Positions 19,059-27,982 of a stretch of 53,556 bases of DNA are shown one piece after another; the stretch's first letter is position 1; the number at the start of each line of letters is the position of its first letter. The DNA lies in the NCBI GenBank assembly GCA_005885125.1, contig VAXU01000120.1, positions 1 through 53,556 on the forward strand. Reading direction: 5' to 3'. A program made the position numbers and the translations under genes. The DNA is from Actinomycetota bacterium (lineage in GTDB: Bacteria; Actinomycetota; Thermoleophilia; Gaiellales; Gaiellaceae). The notes below the pieces were generated by a model. It saw nothing but the letters and a program-made list of their open reading frames with translations. It had not been told where the DNA came from and ran no database searches.

Positions 19059-19763
19059 CTACTTGAGGGCGAACGTGACGTTCACGACGGCCGTGACGTC
19101 CTTGTCCAGCGTCGACGTGTCGTACACGCCGTAGTCCTCAACCTGCGTCGAGTTCGGCGACGTCACCTGGAAGACGCCGACGTCGACTCCGCGCAGGCCG
19201 CCGAGATGGGCGCCGGTCGCGTCGACCAGCACGCGGCCGCGGTGTTGTGCGTCACGCGTTGCTTCCGCGAGCAGTTCGGGGCGCAGCGACGGGAGTTTCG
19301 TGTAGACGTACTGCGGCGCGTCTGCGGAGAGCGGCACTCCGCCGGCAAGCAGAGCCGAGCTGTGCTCCGCGACCGTCGCGATGTCCCGAACGCGTGGCGA
19401 CCGGATCTCGAAGCTGCGCGTCAGCCGGTAGCCCTTGATCGTCCCCGAGCCGACCGTCTCCGTCGACACCGGATTGACTGTCAGCTCGCCCGGCTGGACG
19501 CCCTGTTTGGTCAGGAACGACCGGATCGACGCCGTCCAGCCGGCGAGCTCCCGCGCGGCATCGGCAGCGGACGGCTGCTGGCTCGTGACCGACAGGTCCC
19601 AGACGACGTAGTCGGAGACGATCCGTTTCTTCGCGGAGCCCGTGACGGTGATGACGTCGTTCCGGTTGCGATCGCGGATGCCGTGGCCGATGACGACGGA
19701 ACCGATCGCAATCGCGATCGCCAGCAGCGTCAGACCGGCAAGGAGAGGCACACGCGCCAGCAC
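19059..19763 (-). CDS. SIMPL domain-containing protein
   Basis: ITVTGSAKKRIVSDYVVWDLSVTSQQP... Confidence 0.85.
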   Translation of the reverse strand: MLARVPLLAGLTLLAIAIAIGSVVIGHGIRDRNRNDVITVTGSAKKRIVSDYVVWDLSVTSQQPSAADAARELAGWTASIRSFLTKQGVQPGELTVNPVSTETVGSGTIKGYRLTRSFEIRSPRVRDIATVAEHSSALLAGGVPLSADAPQYVYTKLPSLRPELLAEATRDAQHRGRVLVDATGAHLGGLRGVDVGVFQVTSPNSTQVEDYGVYDTSTLDKDVTAVVNVTFALK

Positions 19764-19795
19764 GCCCGCGACCTTAACGCGCGCGTCGGCTGCTT

Positions 19796-21247
19796 CTAGT
19801 CCGCGACCTCGGTCGTGGCCACGACCAGCCGCTCACGGCGGCGGAGGCGGGGCGGCGTCACGAACACGGCGACGCCCGCTCCGACGAGCGCCGCGACGGC
19901 GCTGATCCCGAATGCGACAGTGAAGCCCGTGACGGACGGGATGCCCCTCGTTCCCGGAATCGTGTGCGCGCTCAGCAGGGCGGCTCCGACCTGGCCGCCG
20001 ATGACGCCGCCGACCGTCCGCATCACCGTGTTCATCCCGGTCGCAACGCCTGTCTCCGTCGGGCGCACTGCCTCCGTGATCAGCGTCGCCATCGCCGCGA
20101 AGGCGAAGCCGATGCCCGCACCGAGCACCGGCATCGCTGCGAGCACCTGCCAGGGCCGGTGGTGCCAGAGCGCCAGCGAGCCCGCCGCCGCCGCGACCAG
20201 GAGCATGCCGATCGCCAGCGGCCATTTCGAGCCCGTGCGCCGCCCGATCAGGCCCGCTATCGGCCCTGCGAACAACAGCGCGACGGAACTGGGCAGCAGG
20301 TAGAGGCCGGCCTTCGTCGCGCTCGCGTCGAAGCCGTAGTCCACGAGTCTGTGCACCGAGAGAGAAAGACCGTGCGGCGTCTCGACGAAGTTCGGCACGA
20401 GCACGAACGAGCCGAACATCGCGAAGCCCGCGACGAGCGCCGTCACGTTCGTGAACAGCACCTGACGGCGCGCGAGCATGCGCATGTCCACCATCGGCTC
20501 CGCCACGCGCAGCTCGGCAAACCCCCATGCGACGAGGAAGACGACTGCGACCGTGGCGAGTGCGAGGATCCGGCCGGACGTCCAGCCCCAGTTCTCTCCC
20601 TCGGTCAGCGCGAGCAGCATCGAGATCAGGCCGACCGACATCAGGCCGGCGCCGACGAAGTCCACGCGCGACGGCGTCTTGACGGGCGACTCCGGCACGA
20701 ACCTATGCACCAGGACGACCGCGGCCGCGATCGCGATCGAGCCGACGATGAAGAGCCAGCGCCAGGACGCGTGGTCGACGATCACTCCCGAGAGGACAAT
20801 CCCGAGGCCGCCGCCGACGCCGAACACCGCAGAGATGAGACCAATCGCGATGCCCATCTTCTCGCGCGGGAACTCGTCCCGGATGATCGCGAACGACAGC
20901 GGGAAGACGGCGCCACCGGCGCCCTGAACGGCACGGAACGCGATCAGTGACCAGATGTTCCAGGCCGCGGCCGCACCGATGCACCCGGCGAGGAAGATCG
21001 CGAGCGTGATCGTCAGCAGTCGCCCTTTCCCGTACTGGTCTCCGAGCTTCCCGAGCACCGGCGTCGCGACGGAGGCGACGAGTAGGAAGACGGTCAGCAC
21101 CCACGTCACCCACGTCGTCGTCGTATGCAGGTCGTGCTGGAGCGCGGGCAGTGCAGGGATGACCATCGTCTGCTGGAGGGCGAACGCCGTCCCCGCGAGA
21201 GTCAGGATCGCCAGCGTGACGTTGTAGTGCTGCCGACCCTCAGCCAC
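19796..21247 (-). CDS. MFS transporter, DHA2-like drug efflux
   Basis: VIPALPALQHDLHTTTTWVTWVLTVFLLVASVATPVLGKLGDQYGK; 14-TM-like. Confidence 0.9.
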   Translation of the reverse strand: MAEGRQHYNVTLAILTLAGTAFALQQTMVIPALPALQHDLHTTTTWVTWVLTVFLLVASVATPVLGKLGDQYGKGRLLTITLAIFLAGCIGAAAAWNIWSLIAFRAVQGAGGAVFPLSFAIIRDEFPREKMGIAIGLISAVFGVGGGLGIVLSGVIVDHASWRWLFIVGSIAIAAAVVLVHRFVPESPVKTPSRVDFVGAGLMSVGLISMLLALTEGENWGWTSGRILALATVAVVFLVAWGFAELRVAEPMVDMRMLARRQVLFTNVTALVAGFAMFGSFVLVPNFVETPHGLSLSVHRLVDYGFDASATKAGLYLLPSSVALLFAGPIAGLIGRRTGSKWPLAIGMLLVAAAAGSLALWHHRPWQVLAAMPVLGAGIGFAFAAMATLITEAVRPTETGVATGMNTVMRTVGGVIGGQVGAALLSAHTIPGTRGIPSVTGFTVAFGISAVAALVGAGVAVFVTPPRLRRRERLVVATTEVAD

Positions 21248-21413
21248 CTCGCCAGCCTAGCGACGGGTGCATGTCAAGATCGGGCCAGGCTGGTCGCACT
21301 GAAATTCAGCAATCTCGCGCTGCGCTTTGCACTGGAGCTGTGGTGCTCGCCGCCGTTGGGTACTGGGGATTCCACAGGTTCGGTGGTGCAACGGGCTACG
21401 TGCGCCTACCTCT

Positions 21414-21444
21414 AAGGAGGTTCAGACCCGGAGGTCTGACCCTT
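21414..21444. repeat. degenerate GGGTCTGACCC dyad element
   Basis: AAGGAGGTTCAGACCCGGAGGTCTGACCCTT; core TCAGACC/GGTCTGA stem. Confidence 0.6.
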
Positions 21445-21469
21445 GGTCTAACCCGATCAGGTGCCCGTC

Positions 21470-21648
21470 CTGTTGTGGATGGCCGGACGATCTTCTCGCA
21501 GTTCACGAACACGTCGTGCTCGTTCGCATTCTCGAACGCGATGTCGTTTCCCTCGCCGCAGTTGAGGACGTCGACCTGGCCGTCGCCGGCGAGCACGTGC
21601 AGCCGGTCGTTGCCCGGCCGTCAGCGCGAAAGCCAGCTTCCCCTTCAT
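21470..21648 (-). pseudogene. remnant of a secreted RTX/hemolysin-type calcium-binding repeat protein
   Basis: Signal-like start MKGKLAFALTAG, then in a shifted frame GNDRLHVLAGDGQVDVLNCGEGNDIAFENANEHDVFVNCEKI. Confidence 0.55.
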
Positions 21649-21743
21649 GGTGGAGCACCTCCCTGAGTGGACAGTGCCCGCCGTTATCGCGCGCGCGTGT
21701 GAACGCCCGATTGGCCCGCGGGAAGGATTTCCGAAGGCTTCTG

Positions 21744-22439
21744 TTAGAGGTCGACGTCGATCGAGACGACCGCGTCGGGCTTGATGTAGCGACCGTCGAC
21801 GCACGGCCAGCTGCCGGGGGCGTCGACCGCCACCATCAACTCGCGGGCGCGCCGCTCTGCTGTCTCCCGGCTGTCGAACTCACCGGCCGAGACACGCTCG
21901 CCGCTCGACAGGCGGAGCCAGACGACTGCCTTCACCCGGGGATGCACGGCCGCCGGCGTCTCTGCCGGTGCGCTCGCCGGAGGCTCGAGGGTGATCTTGA
22001 CGACCGGCTCGGGCTCGCTCGCGACCGGCTCGGGCAGGCTTGCGACGGGCTCGGGCGCCTTGGCGACCGGCTCCGGTTTGGCGGCGAAGAGATCGGGGGG
22101 AGGCGCGAGCGCTGGCGCAGGCGCGGCCCCGACAGGAGCGGGCGGCTCGACGGGCACGGGGGCCGGCGGGGCAGGCGCTGCGGCGGGCTCCGAGATCCGC
22201 GCGAGATCTCCGGCGTCGATCCGGCCGTGCTCGACTGCGAGCTCGGCGAACGGACGACCGGTCTCCGCTTCCTCCTGCATCGTCGACGCGACTTCGGCGG
22301 TGGTCATGAGACCGAGGCGGACGACCTGAGCTTCGAGCGATGGAGGAGGGGCCGCCGGGGGAGGTGTGGCGGGGAGGGGGCCGGGGCTTACCGGCGGTTC
22401 GTTCATCAGCCCGGATGCGGTGGGCGAGGACAAATTCAT
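21744..22439 (-). CDS. proline-rich protein with T2SSE_N-like domain and low-complexity PEPVA linker
   Basis: VVRLGLMTTAEVASTMQEEAETGRPFAELAVEHGRIDAGDLARISE; repeated PEPVA; globular C-terminus. Confidence 0.65.
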   Translation of the reverse strand: MNLSSPTASGLMNEPPVSPGPLPATPPPAAPPPSLEAQVVRLGLMTTAEVASTMQEEAETGRPFAELAVEHGRIDAGDLARISEPAAAPAPPAPVPVEPPAPVGAAPAPALAPPPDLFAAKPEPVAKAPEPVASLPEPVASEPEPVVKITLEPPASAPAETPAAVHPRVKAVVWLRLSSGERVSAGEFDSRETAERRARELMVAVDAPGSWPCVDGRYIKPDAVVSIDVDL

Positions 22440-22525
22440 CGTTCTGTGCTCCTTCGTGCTGCCGCAGGAAACGCCAAGAGTCTCATCGGCGGCCGGCCCC
22501 CGCGACTTGAGAGGTCTGTGGAAAG

Positions 22526-23800
22526 TCAGGCGGCGAGCCGCTCCGTGGCCGCTTCCTCCAGCCGCATCGGGGCGCGGCCGGTCCGGAGGAGCCGGCCGAC
22601 GACGGCCGAGCCGCCGATCGCGGCCACTCCGGCGACGAGAAAGGCCAGGCGCGTCCCGCCCACGTGGACGAGCCAGCCCGACATCAGGCCGCCGACCGAG
22701 CCGGTCCCGGCGAAGGCGAAGAAGTAGAGCCCGATCACGCGGCCTCGGAGGTGATCCGGGGCGGCGAGCTGGACGATCGAGTTCGCGTTCGACGACCAGG
22801 TCGTGAAGCTCACGCCCGCGGTGAAGAGGAGCGCGCAGGCGAGCCAGATCGAGCTCGCGGGCGCCAGCAACAGCTCCGAAACGCCGAAACCGGTCGCGCC
22901 GAGGAGCATTAGCGAGCTCCGAGCGCGGCCTTGCGCCGCGGAGATCAGGCCGCCGACGAGAGCGCCCGCGCCGAAGGCGGCGGAGAGCGCGCCGAACGTC
23001 CGCGGCCCGGCATGCAGGGTCTGCTTGGCGAGGACCGGGAGCAAGACGTTGAAGTTCAGGCAGAACGTGCTGACGACGAGCACGAGGATCAGGATCAGCA
23101 GCACCTCGCGCGTGTGCAGCGCGTACGAGATGCCCTCGCGGGCTCCGCGCATCATCGTCGGCCGCCGAGAGGCCTCGACCGGGAAGAACTCCTGCGGCCG
23201 CATCAACAGCAGGCCCGCCAGCACGGCCAGGAAGCTGACCGCGTTGATCGTGAAACAGATTCCTGCCCCGAACGCCGCGATCAGGATGCCGGCGAGCGCG
23301 GGCCCGTAGATCCGGGAGGCGTTGAAGACGCTCGAGTTGAGGGCGACGGCGTTCTGCAGCTCCGCGCGCCCGACCATCCGGTACGTGAGCTGCTGACGCG
23401 CGGGCGCGTCGAGGACCTGGACGAGGCCGCCGAGGAATGCGATCACGTACACGTGCCACGGACGCACGACACCGGCGAGGGTGATCGCCGCGATGATCGA
23501 AGCGAGCGTCATGGCGATCGCCTGGGTACTGACTACCGTGCGTCGCGGGTCAAGCCGATCGACGATCACGCCGGCGAGCAGGCTGAAGAGCGTGAACGGC
23601 AGGAACTGCGCGAACGCGAGCACGCCGACGGCCAGCGCCGAGTGGTGTGTGAGCGAGTAGACGAGCCACGCTTGCGCGAAGCGCTGGATCCACGTTCCCG
23701 GTAGCGAGATCGTCTGTCCTAGGAAAAACAGCCGGTAGTTCCGGTGCTTCTTGACGCTGGTGAACGCGCGGCCGTTGAAGCGGAGGATTGCCTGCGTCAC
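22526..23800 (-). CDS. MFS transporter (EntS/MefA-like)
   Basis: FFLGQTISLPGTWIQRFAQAWLVYSLTHHSALAVGVLAFAQFLPFTLFSLLAGVIVDRLDPRR. Confidence 0.92.
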   Translation of the reverse strand: MTQAILRFNGRAFTSVKKHRNYRLFFLGQTISLPGTWIQRFAQAWLVYSLTHHSALAVGVLAFAQFLPFTLFSLLAGVIVDRLDPRRTVVSTQAIAMTLASIIAAITLAGVVRPWHVYVIAFLGGLVQVLDAPARQQLTYRMVGRAELQNAVALNSSVFNASRIYGPALAGILIAAFGAGICFTINAVSFLAVLAGLLLMRPQEFFPVEASRRPTMMRGAREGISYALHTREVLLILILVLVVSTFCLNFNVLLPVLAKQTLHAGPRTFGALSAAFGAGALVGGLISAAQGRARSSLMLLGATGFGVSELLLAPASSIWLACALLFTAGVSFTTWSSNANSIVQLAAPDHLRGRVIGLYFFAFAGTGSVGGLMSGWLVHVGGTRLAFLVAGVAAIGGSAVVGRLLRTGRAPMRLEEAATERLAA

Positions 23801-24246
23801 GACGCTTCCTCGTCCAGCAGGAGCGTCAGCGGTTCGATCGCCGCGTCGAGTGCCTCGAGCTGTTCGCCGTCGAGCGTGCGCAGCCGGGCCGCGAGCCAGG
23901 CGGTGCGCTTCGACCTGACGGAGCGGAGGACGCGGTGGCCCGCGGTCGTGAGCGTCAGGCCGACTCGGCGCTTGTCGCCCGCGACCGGCTCTCCCTTGAC
24001 GAGGCCCGCTTGTTCGAGCCGACCGATGAACTTCGACATCCCCGGCACGGAGATCCGCTCTCGGGCGGCGAGCTCGCGGACGCCGATCCCGGGGGAGTGC
24101 TTGATCGCGACGAGCAACGAGACCTGGCCGCCGGTGACCCCGAGCGAGTGGATCTCGCGGCGCAGTTCACGGGCCAGCTTGAGCAGGACGGGGCGGAGCC
24201 GGTTGGCGAGCTCGGTCGTATCGGGGGCGGCGACGGCGGCAGGCAT
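23797..24246 (-). CDS. MarR family transcriptional regulator
   Basis: LGVTGGQVSLLVAIKHSPGIGVRELAARERISVPGMSKFIGRLEQAGLV. Confidence 0.88.
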   Translation of the reverse strand: MPAAVAAPDTTELANRLRPVLLKLARELRREIHSLGVTGGQVSLLVAIKHSPGIGVRELAARERISVPGMSKFIGRLEQAGLVKGEPVAGDKRRVGLTLTTAGHRVLRSVRSKRTAWLAARLRTLDGEQLEALDAAIEPLTLLLDEEAS

Positions 24247-24249
24247 ATC

Positions 24250-24264
24250 GTTAACCAGGTTAAC
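24250..24264. promoter_or_regulatory. putative MarR operator
   Basis: Perfect inverted repeat GTTAACC-A-GGTTAAC, 4 bp upstream of the marR-like start codon. Confidence 0.6.
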
Positions 24265-24389
24265 TAATCGGCCGGCCTCGCCGTCGGCTGGACCCCCATT
24301 CGAGCCATCACGGCCGCGGCTGAAAACACCACGGTCTGACCCCAATGTCTCGAAAGTGTGACTTTTCTTCCACAGGCACAATCCCGGAC

Positions 24390-25406
24390 ATGGCTCGGAA
24401 TCCGCTGGAGGACGTAGCGCGCGGCCTGCGTGTGCTCGGGGAACGGCTCTCCGCCGGCGGGGAGGTCGAGGACTGGATCGCCGACCAGTTCGACGCTCTC
24501 CGCAAGCCCGAGCCGGAGCTGACGCTTGCGGCGCTCCAGGCCGAGCTCGACTCGCTGACCGGTCTCGAGACCGTCAAGGAGCAGGTGCGGGCGCTGGTCG
24601 CCTTCCTGCAAGTGCAGGCCGAGCGCGAGCGGCACGGCCTCCCCGAGGTCGCGACGTCGCAGCACCTCGTCTTCCTGGGCAATCCCGGGACGGGAAAGAC
24701 AACGGTCGCGCGTCTGCTCGCGCAGATGTACCGCGCCGTCGGCTTGCTCAAGCGCGGCCACCTCGTCGAGGTCGACCGAGCGGGACTCGTCGGCCAGTAC
24801 GTCGGGACAACGGCGCTCAAGACCGATCGCGTGATCAAGCGCGCGCTCGACGGCGTCCTCTTCATCGACGAGGCCTACGCGCTGTCGCGCGGCGACGAGC
24901 GCCAGGACTTCGGCCCGGAGGCGATCGAGACGCTGCTGAAGCGGATGGAGGACTATCGCCACCGGCTCGTCGTGATCGTCGCCGGCTACCCGCGGCTGAT
25001 GCACCAGTTCCTGAACTCGAATCCCGGCCTGCGCTCCCGCTTCTCGCGCGAGATCACGTTCCCGGACTACTCGACCGACGAGCTGCTCGCGATCGCGAAC
25101 ACGATCGCGCGCGACAACGAGTACGTGTTCGGCGACGGAGCCGGCGACGAGCTGCGGAGAATCCTCGCCGGTGCCGCGCGCGGCGAGCGATTCGGCAACG
25201 CTCGGCTCGTGCGGACGCTGTTCGAGCAGGCGCTCAACGCGCAAGCGCTTCGGCTCGCAGACGTCAGCGGTGAGTCGCTCGCAGGCCTCGAGCGCGAGGA
25301 GCTGATGACGCTTCGGCCGGTGGACCTTCAGGCGGCGGCCCGCGCCGTCGGCGAGGGGTCGGTCCGATCAGAGGCGCGACCGCCGTTCTGGCGCCGCCGC
25401 CGCTAG
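24390..25406 (+). CDS. AAA ATPase, CbbX/SpoVK-like
   Basis: HLVFLGNPGTGKTTVARLLAQMYRAVGLLKRGHLVEVDRAGLVGQYVG...GVLFIDEAYAL. Confidence 0.93.
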   Translation: MARNPLEDVARGLRVLGERLSAGGEVEDWIADQFDALRKPEPELTLAALQAELDSLTGLETVKEQVRALVAFLQVQAERERHGLPEVATSQHLVFLGNPGTGKTTVARLLAQMYRAVGLLKRGHLVEVDRAGLVGQYVGTTALKTDRVIKRALDGVLFIDEAYALSRGDERQDFGPEAIETLLKRMEDYRHRLVVIVAGYPRLMHQFLNSNPGLRSRFSREITFPDYSTDELLAIANTIARDNEYVFGDGAGDELRRILAGAARGERFGNARLVRTLFEQALNAQALRLADVSGESLAGLEREELMTLRPVDLQAAARAVGEGSVRSEARPPFWRRRR

Positions 25407-25433
25407 CGGACTAGGTCGCCTACCATCGTCGCG

Positions 25434-25829
25434 ATGACCGACGATCTGCTGGCTTCCGACGCCGACCGGGCGCGCGTGTCCGGCGAGCTCCGTACGCACT
25501 ACGAATCGGGTCGCCTGACGCTCGACGAGTTCCAGGATCGCCTCGACGAGACGCACAAGGCGCGCACGGAGGGGCAGCTCGAGCGAGTCCTGCGGCAGCT
25601 CCCCTCGAAGCGTCCGACCGTGAGCCCGCGGGACACGCGCTGGCGCTCGCTCGCGTTCCAGTACGTCGTCATCAACCTGATCGCCGTCCTCGTCTGGCTC
25701 TTCAGCGGCGCGCACGGAGACTTCTGGCCGAAGTGGGTCCTCATCGTGACGCTGATCGGGTTCACGCGGCGTGCTTTCGGCCACCGGCATCGTCGCGGCC
25801 TTCCGCCGCGGCCGCCGCGCTTGCCCTAG
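25434..25829 (+). CDS. DUF1707 domain membrane protein
   Basis: LASDADRARVSGELRTHYESGRLTLDEFQDRLDETHKARTEGQLERVLRQLP. Confidence 0.85.
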   Translation: MTDDLLASDADRARVSGELRTHYESGRLTLDEFQDRLDETHKARTEGQLERVLRQLPSKRPTVSPRDTRWRSLAFQYVVINLIAVLVWLFSGAHGDFWPKWVLIVTLIGFTRRAFGHRHRRGLPPRPPRLP

Positions 25830-27982
25830 ATCCGAACCGTCCGGATCTCCCAGGGCCGCAGGTCGGCCGACACGTCGCTGAACCGAGCGGCGCTCGGCTC
25901 ACTCGTCTCGTTGACGATTCGCGCCTCGACCGCGCCGTTGCGTCGCCGGATGGAGCTGAGTACGGCGCCTGTCAGCTCGGGACCCGCGTGTTCGTGCATG
26001 TCCCCGCCTGTACCCGCGGTCGTCAGCAATGGATGCCGGTACCGCTCGGCGTGCTCGAGCGCCCGCTCCGGATCGGGGCACCATGCGAACGAGAAGCTGT
26101 GCGGGCCGTGCATCTGCGCGTCCGGGATCGGCAGCTCCGGGCCCGCGTTCTCGACGCGCCACGGGTTCGCCTTGCGGCTGATCAGTCCGATCGACCGGAG
26201 GACGGTGATCGCCAGTTCGCGGCCGTCGACCAGCTCGTATTCGCTCACATGCTCGAAGAGCAGCGCGACTCCGCCGGCTGCGACGAACACGCTCGCCGGA
26301 TAGGCGCCGAGGCCTCGCTCGCCGTGACCGCCCTCCTGAAACGCCAGTCGCTCGACGATCGCGAACTGTCCTTCGGCACGCGTTCGGTCTGTCTCGGTCG
26401 GCAACGGGATGTGGACGCGCACTCGGTGATCGCTACACGGGTTGTCGAAAGAGATGCGCAACCGCACGAACGGCTCGCCGGCGCGCAACTCGGCATCCAG
26501 ATCGACGGGAACGTTGACCGTGTCGTCACTCCGGCGTGAGCCGTCCGGGTGGGCAAAGCGCGGCCACGCGTAAGTGCGCTGCAGCATCACGCGTGCCCGC
26601 AGCGGTTCCGTGATCGCGGCGTGTTCGTCCGCTGACTCGTCGACGAGGAGATCGTCCTGTGGGGGCGCGTAGTTGTAGCTGTCGCCGTAGTCGCCGCCGT
26701 CGACGATTCGCAGCGAAGACGCGTCGAACTCCACGAGCTCGTTGCGGAGCGTCGTACCGGCAACGAAGACACGGGCCTCGGGCAGCTCATCCGTCGAATC
26801 GACGACGCGCCAGCCGAGGGGCGGCACGGTCACTTCGGTGAACCCGCCGTCGAGTTCCACGACCTGGGTGCGCGTGTGCGGTGATGGATTGACGACGACG
26901 GTCGAGCCGGCCGGCGCCTGTGCCGCGATCCGTTCGAGCGCGCGGCGCGTCAACTCGTCTGCGATCTGCTCCGCCTCCGCGTAGCGCACGAGCACCTGCG
27001 CAGAGACCTCGTCGGCCGAGCACCCGCAGATCGAGTCGTGCGCTGAGTTCTGGAAGAGCCGCGACCACGCGACCTCGAGGAACGCCTCCGGCCACTCCTC
27101 GCAATACAGCGCCTGCAGCGGCTCGGCGTAGCGCTCGAGCGCTCGTTCCGCTCGGCCGCACGCCTGCTTCAGGTCGATCCGAGCCGAGATGACGTTCGGC
27201 AAGAGATTCGCGCGCGCGGCAGAGCGGAGCTCGCCGCGAATGTGCTGCAACCCATCCGTGCTCGTCTCAGTGAGGTATTCGGCAAGCGTCACGAGCCGGG
27301 TGTCCGCCGGCAGTCGTTCGAGTAGATCGCGCGCGGGCGGCATGTGGTCCGTCCCGACCATGCCGAGGATGGGGTCGTCGCCGAACCACGGTCGCAGCCG
27401 CTCGACCACCGCCTCGAGCGTGTCGCCGTCGCAGATGTACGCCGCATTGCTGTAGCCGTTCTCCGGCATGTACTCAGTGCGCACGACCGAGCCATCCGGC
27501 GCTTCCCACGCGAACACGTGCGACTCGACCGCCGCCGGGACGCCGCGCCACATGATCGCCACGTCGATTCCCGCGGCGCGCAGGATCTGCGGCATCTGCG
27601 CAACGTGGCCGAACATGTCCGGGAGATAGCCGACCTGCATCGCGCCGCCGACGTCCTCCGCCCGCGCGAGCCCGGCCTCGAGGTTCCGCACGATCGTCTC
27701 GCCGCTGACGAGGAACTCGTCCATCAACGTCTGCCACGGCCCGACGGCGAGCGGTCCTGCTCGCACGAGCGCGCGAATCCGCCCCTCTCCCTCGGGCCGG
27801 ATCTCGACGTAGTCGTCGACGGTCGCCAGCTGGCCGTCGAGCGTGAACCGCCAGCGCTCGTCGCCCTCCAGCAACTCGAGCACCTCGTCCACAACGTCCA
27901 CGAGCGACATGCGGAACGACTGGAAGGGCCGGTACCACTCCCGGTCCCAGTGCGTGTGCGGGACGAGGACGACCGCGCTCAG
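25826..27982 (-). CDS. glycoside hydrolase family 38 alpha-mannosidase-like protein
   Basis: VVLVPHTHWDREWYRPF (GH38 N-terminal motif), QVGYLPDMFGHVAQMPQIL, NSAHDSICGCSADEV; apparent CTG start at 27982. Confidence 0.85.
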   Translation of the reverse strand: MSAVVLVPHTHWDREWYRPFQSFRMSLVDVVDEVLELLEGDERWRFTLDGQLATVDDYVEIRPEGEGRIRALVRAGPLAVGPWQTLMDEFLVSGETIVRNLEAGLARAEDVGGAMQVGYLPDMFGHVAQMPQILRAAGIDVAIMWRGVPAAVESHVFAWEAPDGSVVRTEYMPENGYSNAAYICDGDTLEAVVERLRPWFGDDPILGMVGTDHMPPARDLLERLPADTRLVTLAEYLTETSTDGLQHIRGELRSAARANLLPNVISARIDLKQACGRAERALERYAEPLQALYCEEWPEAFLEVAWSRLFQNSAHDSICGCSADEVSAQVLVRYAEAEQIADELTRRALERIAAQAPAGSTVVVNPSPHTRTQVVELDGGFTEVTVPPLGWRVVDSTDELPEARVFVAGTTLRNELVEFDASSLRIVDGGDYGDSYNYAPPQDDLLVDESADEHAAITEPLRARVMLQRTYAWPRFAHPDGSRRSDDTVNVPVDLDAELRAGEPFVRLRISFDNPCSDHRVRVHIPLPTETDRTRAEGQFAIVERLAFQEGGHGERGLGAYPASVFVAAGGVALLFEHVSEYELVDGRELAITVLRSIGLISRKANPWRVENAGPELPIPDAQMHGPHSFSFAWCPDPERALEHAERYRHPLLTTAGTGGDMHEHAGPELTGAVLSSIRRRNGAVEARIVNETSEPSAARFSDVSADLRPWEIRTVRI

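Noticed and set aside
24333-24343. GGTCTGACCCC half-site resembling the dyad family
   Set aside because: Only one half without its inverted partner; too short to call a family member
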